Assembly (NCBI RefSeq): GCF_030056705.1
Contig: NZ_JASHIC010000034.1
Coordinates: 1 to 64,000 of the forward strand
Length of the DNA: 64,000 bases
From: Flectobacillus longus
GTDB lineage: Bacteria; Bacteroidota; Bacteroidia; Cytophagales; Spirosomataceae
Direction: 5' to 3'
Shown here: piece after piece, positions 63,102-64,000 of the stretch
Position numbering within the stretch: position 1 is the stretch's first letter
How the letters are laid out: the number at the start of each line of letters is the position of its first letter
Notes under the pieces: generated by a model
Databases searched by the model: none
Told to the model about the DNA's origin: nothing
Seen by the model: only the letters and a program-made list of their open reading frames with translations
Translations under genes and position numbers: made by a program

Positions 63102-63563
63102 TTAGTCTTTTTGATTTAATTGAGCAGCTTTATGAATAGCCTTTCGCATACGATAATAAGTACCACAACGACAGATATTAGTAATATTATCGTCAATATC
63201 GGCATCTGTTGGATTAGGAATTCTTTGAAGTAAATCGGCTGTAGCCATCATAAATCCTGGTTGGCAGTAGCCACATTGGGGCACACCTTCTTCTATCCAT
63301 GCTTGTTGTACAGCATGTAATTGCCCTTGTCCAAGCCCTTCTATCGTTACCACTTTTTTATTTTGAACCTGTGAAACAGGTATTGAACACGAGCGAATGG
63401 CATTGCCATCGAGGTGAACAGTACAAGCACCACACAAGCCTTTTCCGCACCCAAACTTGGTTCCCTTTTGTTGAAGTGTATCTCGAAGAACCCAAAGCAA
63501 TGGCATATCCTCAGGAACATCCACGCTTTGGCTTTTACCATTTAAATCAAATTTCAGAAGCAT
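63102..63563 (-). CDS. Molybdenum hydroxylase 2Fe-2S subunit, IorA type
   Basis: 153 residues from the ATG at 63563; the longer frame to 63623 adds a stretch unlike the family. The first 2Fe-2S cluster is the ferredoxin fold CGKGLCGACTVHLDG with a fourth Cys in RSCSIP. The second is the helical CGYCQPGFMM with ICRCGTY. It passes electrons away from the molybdenum site. It has no Tat signal of its own and probably travels folded with the large subunit. First gene of the pair. Confidence 0.93.
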   Translation of the reverse strand: MLLKFDLNGKSQSVDVPEDMPLLWVLRDTLQQKGTKFGCGKGLCGACTVHLDGNAIRSCSIPVSQVQNKKVVTIEGLGQGQLHAVQQAWIEEGVPQCGYCQPGFMMATADLLQRIPNPTDADIDDNITNICRCGTYYRMRKAIHKAAQLNQKD

Positions 63564-63850
63564 CGTAAGTTTGTTGAGTTTTAATCGAGTCGAACGAGCA
63601 GTTATTTGATTTTTCCTAATCAAGATAAGCTATTCTATCGTTTATCATTAGTATTTTATGAGCCTACAAGATAAACAATTTCAGAACCAAGAAGTTTGAC
63701 CGCCACATGTTTTGTACAAATTTTTGTCAAGAATATTCAAATTATATTCGTTTATAGCTTTTTTTAAGTACTTGAGATAAAATTCTTGCATCAGAAACTA
63801 AAAAGGTCGATTTTCACGTTAAATTAACAAACGCTTTAAATTTCATTACG

Positions 63851-64000
63851 ATGCTCAAATCAAGATTTTTCGCGATTGTACTTACTTTATTTACAATCCA
63901 CTCTTTTGCCGAAAATAACCCCACTTCTAAATCAAAGTCTGAAGGAACTACTGGTATTCAATTTTTTAGCGGTACTTTTAAGCAAGCTTTAGCTAAAGCA
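63851..64000 (+). CDS. Exported protein, N-terminal part; probably thioredoxin-like
   Basis: The first 50 residues of a gene cut by the window edge. A signal peptide (MLKSRFFAIVLTLFTIHSFA) is followed by GIQFFSGTFKQALAKA. This closely resembles the start of Bacteroidota periplasmic thioredoxin-family proteins, in which KNKP-x-FVDFYATWCGPCK normally follows. The CxxC site is beyond the window, so the family call is provisional. The 287-nt gap before it shows no clear promoter match. Confidence 0.6.
   Translation, partial: MLKSRFFAIVLTLFTIHSFAENNPTSKSKSEGTTGIQFFSGTFKQALAKA

Overview
The window reads as chromosome from a gliding member of the Bacteroidota, most likely a cytophagal lineage. The pointers are a low-to-moderate G+C content, SusC/SusD and other TonB-dependent receptors, FG-GAP/ASPIC lipoproteins, a gliding gene (gldG), a long SecA without the C-terminal zinc tail, and promoter-like TAnnTTTG (-7) boxes with TTG/TTTG (-33) partners. 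No tRNA, rRNA, CRISPR array, transposase or integrase was found.

Region 1 (1-4085, minus strand): a compact, AT-rich, overlapping three-gene unit. It encodes an SMC/ABC-type AAA ATPase, a TOPRIM-like (nuclease-type) protein and a DUF262 (GmrS/ParB-like) protein. It resembles split OLD/PARIS-type anti-phage systems with an added DUF262 component, and is the best candidate here for an undescribed system.

Region 2 (4195-29171, minus strand): 25 kb of outer-membrane uptake and surface genes. In transcription order these are susC-susD, a small lipoprotein, a second TonB-dependent receptor with its DUF4249 partner, and four roughly 1100-residue FG-GAP/ASPIC lipoprotein paralogues. A GH97 glycosidase sits among the paralogues, and its glutamate spacing matches inverting SusB-type alpha-glucosidases. 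Hairpin terminators split the run into at least four or five transcription units. Together they look like a polysaccharide-utilisation or surface-binding locus.

Region 3 (30257-41854): mostly housekeeping genes. These are a YdiJ-like FAD/Fe-S 2-hydroxyacid dehydrogenase, an M1 peptidase, a NUDIX hydrolase, a TonB-C-terminal-domain protein, a small membrane protein and SecA.

Region 4 (42231-46884): a sugar and glycan set. It has an FdtA/QdtA-like ketoisomerase, an FdtB/QdtB-like aminotransferase containing a C8 tract, a GtrB/DPM-like glycosyltransferase, a methyltransferase and a convergent polytopic GT-C-like protein. proB and aat follow on the minus strand.

Region 5 (48751-54708): arginine biosynthesis. 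A structured leader precedes a GNAT acetyltransferase with a cysteine cluster; argG, a strong hairpin terminator, argC, an outer-membrane barrel protein and an argD-type aminotransferase follow.

Region 6 (54741-64000): an orphan FecR-N-terminus-like small protein, a PpiD-like foldase, gldG, dnaN, a two-subunit molybdenum hydroxylase (IorA/IorB type) and the start of a secreted protein that is probably thioredoxin-like. Several start codons were moved downstream of the longest possible frame, where the longer version would run through a terminator or promoter or bury a signal peptide.
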